From: Syntrophobacterales bacterium
GTDB lineage: Bacteria > Desulfobacterota > Syntrophia > Syntrophales > UBA2210
Assembly: GCA_018433345.1 (NCBI GenBank)
Contig: JAHDRK010000062.1
Span: 1-33,275 of the forward strand
DNA: 33,275 nucleotides
Reading direction: 5' to 3'
Shown here in pieces: positions 33,189 to 33,275 of the stretch; the stretch's first letter is position 1, and each line of letters starts with the position of its first letter. The translations under genes were made by a program, and so were the position numbers. Below the pieces are notes generated by a model, which was not told the origin of the DNA, ran no database searches, and worked only from the letters and a program-made list of their open reading frames with translations.

Positions 33189-33275
33189 TCAGGGATTTAT
33201 TCCCGCAGCGCGCCCCGCCAGCGGCAAGGTGACGAACAGCTCCACAAAAGCCGCAACCAGGAGAAGCGCCGCCAC
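33189..33275 (-). CDS. C-terminal end of a hydrophobic (membrane) protein, cut by the window
   Basis: A minus-strand frame is open from the window edge to TGA at 33191-33189. It reads a 28-residue hydrophobic segment (ALLLVAAFVELFVTLPLAG) ending in GINP, with high third-position G/C. This looks like a last membrane helix. The family cannot be told from so short a piece. Confidence 0.4.
   Translation of the reverse strand: MAALLLVAAFVELFVTLPLAGRAAGINP

Overview
The window looks like chromosomal DNA of an anaerobic Gram-negative bacterium of the Desulfobacterota / former Deltaproteobacteria, perhaps close to Syntrophales. This is inferred from gene content, not from a database match: two crotonase-fold acyl-CoA enzymes, a DUF1566/Lcl surface protein, short conserved proteins I associate with that phylum, and outer-membrane genes (TonB-dependent receptor, PagL-like lipid A deacylase, O-antigen ligase/polymerase). 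No rRNA, tRNA, CRISPR array or intact insertion sequence was seen.

Layout. Bases 1-10.4 kb are mostly single metabolic and housekeeping genes: the tail of an unidentified gene, a 97-aa conserved protein behind a near-consensus promoter and palindrome, a dienoyl-CoA isomerase-like crotonase, an alpha/beta hydrolase, a PreP-like M16 metallopeptidase, an HD phosphohydrolase followed by a CBS-pair protein, a methyltransferase, a second crotonase, a second HD protein and a zinc-ribbon Nudix hydrolase. From 15.0 to 10.4 kb on the minus strand runs a tight nucleic-acid operon: an MrfA/YprA-type helicase, an MrfB/YprB-type DEDDh exonuclease (TAATG overlap), a RuvC-fold putative nuclease and a four-cysteine mini-protein (ATGA overlap possible). 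This is the best candidate for an extended DNA-repair module.

Bases 15.1-15.5 kb hold a decayed REP-associated tyrosine transposase (RAYT) element with 36-bp tandem repeats and an inverted copy. It is followed by a PII-like PG0541-type gene. From 21.0 down to 16.06 kb on the minus strand lies an uptake locus: a TonB-dependent receptor broken by one in-frame TGA and carrying a 15-glycine microsatellite, a fused double ECF ATPase, an ECF T component, a small truncated ORF, and an ECF S component. The receptor would bring a ligand across the outer membrane and the ECF importer across the inner one; the ligand is unknown. A PagL-like lipid A deacylase and a neurotransmitter:sodium symporter follow.

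Bases 24.2-30.1 kb are clearly more AT-rich and form a surface-polysaccharide island: a methyltransferase, an O-antigen ligase/polymerase translationally coupled to a GT2 glycosyltransferase, and an MBOAT/AlgJ-like O-acetylation pair. An FkbM methyltransferase, a cysteine-cluster (DUF3109/YkgJ-like) protein coupled to a two-repeat DUF1566 exported protein, and the tail of a hydrophobic protein close the window.
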